DNA of 6,115 bases. Source: CAZPMC01 sp964587755. GTDB taxonomy: Bacteria > Bacillota > Clostridia > Acetivibrionales > DTU013. The stretch is taken from assembly GCA_964587755.1 (NCBI GenBank), contig CAZPMC010000062.1:1-6115 (forward strand), in the 5' to 3' direction. The stretch's first letter is position 1. Each line of letters starts with the position of its first letter. A model generated the notes under the pieces. It made no database searches. It saw nothing but the letters and a program-made list of their open reading frames with translations, and was not told the DNA's origin. Below are positions 5,349 to 6,115 of this stretch, piece by piece. Made by a program: the position numbers and the translations under genes.

Positions 5349-5401
5349 AATTTTAAGAGTATAATTATGCTGTATTATTATAAAATTAGGAGTGTGATAA
5401 A

Positions 5402-6052
5402 ATGAAGATTAGATGGCTTGGGCATTCGTGCTTTCTATTAACTTCTTCTGAAGGAATAAGAGTTTTAACAGATCCCTTTGATGAGCAGGTTGGCTATGAG
5501 TTGCCGTCAGTCGAAGCAAATATTGTAACAACAAGTCACGACCACTTTGATCATGGATATACCCAAATAGTAAGGGGGACGTTTTTTCATGTCAATCAAC
5601 CCGGTGAAACCATTAAGGACGGAGTTCGTATATTCGGTATTATGACATATCATGACAAAACTCAAGGCAGCAAAAGGGGGAATAACATAGTATATACATT
5701 TGACATTAATGGGTTGAAAATATGTCATTTTGGTGATATTGGACATGTTCCTACAACTCAGCAATTCGCTGAAATCGGTGAGATTGATATCGCATTGTTA
5801 CCTGTTGGTGGTACTTTTACTGTAAATGCAGCTGAAGCACATGAAACTATTAAGCTTTTGAAGCCCAAAATTACAATTCCAATGCATTTTAAAACACCAG
5901 AATTAAAATTTGACATAGACGGTATCGATAGCTTTTTGTTAGAAACAGGATTATCGGATACCTCAGAAGTATTTTTACGTAAGAACGAGATTGAAATAAC
6001 TAAGGATAATATTCATGAATTCCCCAAAATCCTTGTCCTTGATTATAAGTAA
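5402..6052 (+). CDS. MBL-fold metallohydrolase (COG2220, UlaG/UPF0173-like)
   Basis: This 216-residue cytoplasmic protein has the metallo-beta-lactamase fold typical of small stand-alone hydrolases. Metal-binding residues are visible in order: the early WLGHSCFLL with His8, Asp24 in LTDPF, the HxHxDH core His46-Asp-His48-Phe-Asp50-His51, His84 in TYHD, Asp112 in FGDIGH, and His162 in IPMHF. The set is complete, so it should bind two metal ions. The pattern fits the COG2220 group, which includes UlaG-type lactonases and many uncharacterised proteins; the substrate cannot be told. No signal peptide is present. The ATG is preceded by AGGAG (5388-5392) at nine bases. A TATAAT lies at 5360-5365 but no matching -35 box is seen, so transcription from the yjbQ promoter is more likely. 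A GGGGAC-type repeat follows seven bases after the stop. Confidence 0.88.
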   Translation: MKIRWLGHSCFLLTSSEGIRVLTDPFDEQVGYELPSVEANIVTTSHDHFDHGYTQIVRGTFFHVNQPGETIKDGVRIFGIMTYHDKTQGSKRGNNIVYTFDINGLKICHFGDIGHVPTTQQFAEIGEIDIALLPVGGTFTVNAAEAHETIKLLKPKITIPMHFKTPELKFDIDGIDSFLLETGLSDTSEVFLRKNEIEITKDNIHEFPKILVLDYK

Positions 6053-6059
6053 GAAGTTA

Positions 6060-6081
6060 GGGGACGTTTCTTAAGAGAAAC
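6060..6081 (+). repeat. GGGGACGTTTCTT motif variant, copy 4, with small hairpin
   Basis: GGGGACGTTTCTT (6060-6072) differs from the other copies by one base. Its second half, GTTTCT (6066-6071), pairs with AGAAAC (6076-6081) around TAAG. The hairpin is AT-rich and has no T-run after it, so it is a poor terminator. No duplicated flank precedes this copy. Confidence 0.5.
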
Positions 6082-6087
6082 AGAAAA

Positions 6088-6108
6088 TTCGGGCAATAAT
6101 TTACCGAA
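6088..6108. repeat. Short inverted repeat at the window end
   Basis: TTCGG (6088-6092) and CCGAA (6104-6108) form five perfect pairs around an 11-base loop. No T-run follows before the window ends. It may belong to a larger structured repeat continuing beyond the window. Confidence 0.25.
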
Positions 6109-6115
6109 CATAAGT

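Noticed and set aside
5360..5365. TATAAT before the MBL gene as a separate promoter
   Set aside because: No reasonable -35 box lies 16-18 bp upstream and no extended -10 TG is present. Chance matches are common in such AT-rich sequence.

Overview
The window is AT-rich, with strong AGGAGG-type ribosome binding sites, TTG start codons on both transporter genes and consensus-like sigma-A promoters. The protein sequences are typical of low-GC Gram-positive bacteria. It is most likely chromosomal DNA of a clostridial Bacillota species; this is an inference from sequence style and I could not confirm a genus.

Layout, all genes on the + strand. (1) Positions 1-60 hold two direct repeats that may be the outer end of a neighbouring insertion sequence. 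(2) Positions 72-428 form a long leader: a promoter, a 36-codon ORF with a strong ribosome binding site, then two successive terminator-like hairpins. (3) Positions 429-3959 encode two adjacent half-transporters that together make a heterodimeric ABC exporter of the BmrC/BmrD type, with complementary degenerate ATP-site motifs. (4) Positions 3960-4258 hold GGGGAC-type repeats, a weak terminator and a promoter with a palindromic operator candidate. (5) Positions 4259-4777 encode a GNAT acetyltransferase resembling PaiA. (6) Positions 4778-4905 hold another GGGGAC repeat with an inverted partner copy. (7) Positions 4906-6052 encode a seven-codon mini-ORF, a YjbQ-family protein and an MBL-fold metallohydrolase, probably one operon. 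(8) The window ends in a fourth GGGGAC repeat with small hairpins.

The most interesting region is the ABC leader. The end of the leader ORF can base-pair with the 5' arm of the first terminator, and the 3' arm freed by this can pair with the 5' arm of the second. That is the architecture expected for ribosome-controlled transcription attenuation, as known for bmrBCD in Bacillus subtilis, in which antibiotic-slowed translation switches on an exporter. A second theme is a 13-bp motif, GGGGACGGTTCTT, just after three apparent transcription units. Three of its four forward copies are preceded by short local duplications of their own flank.
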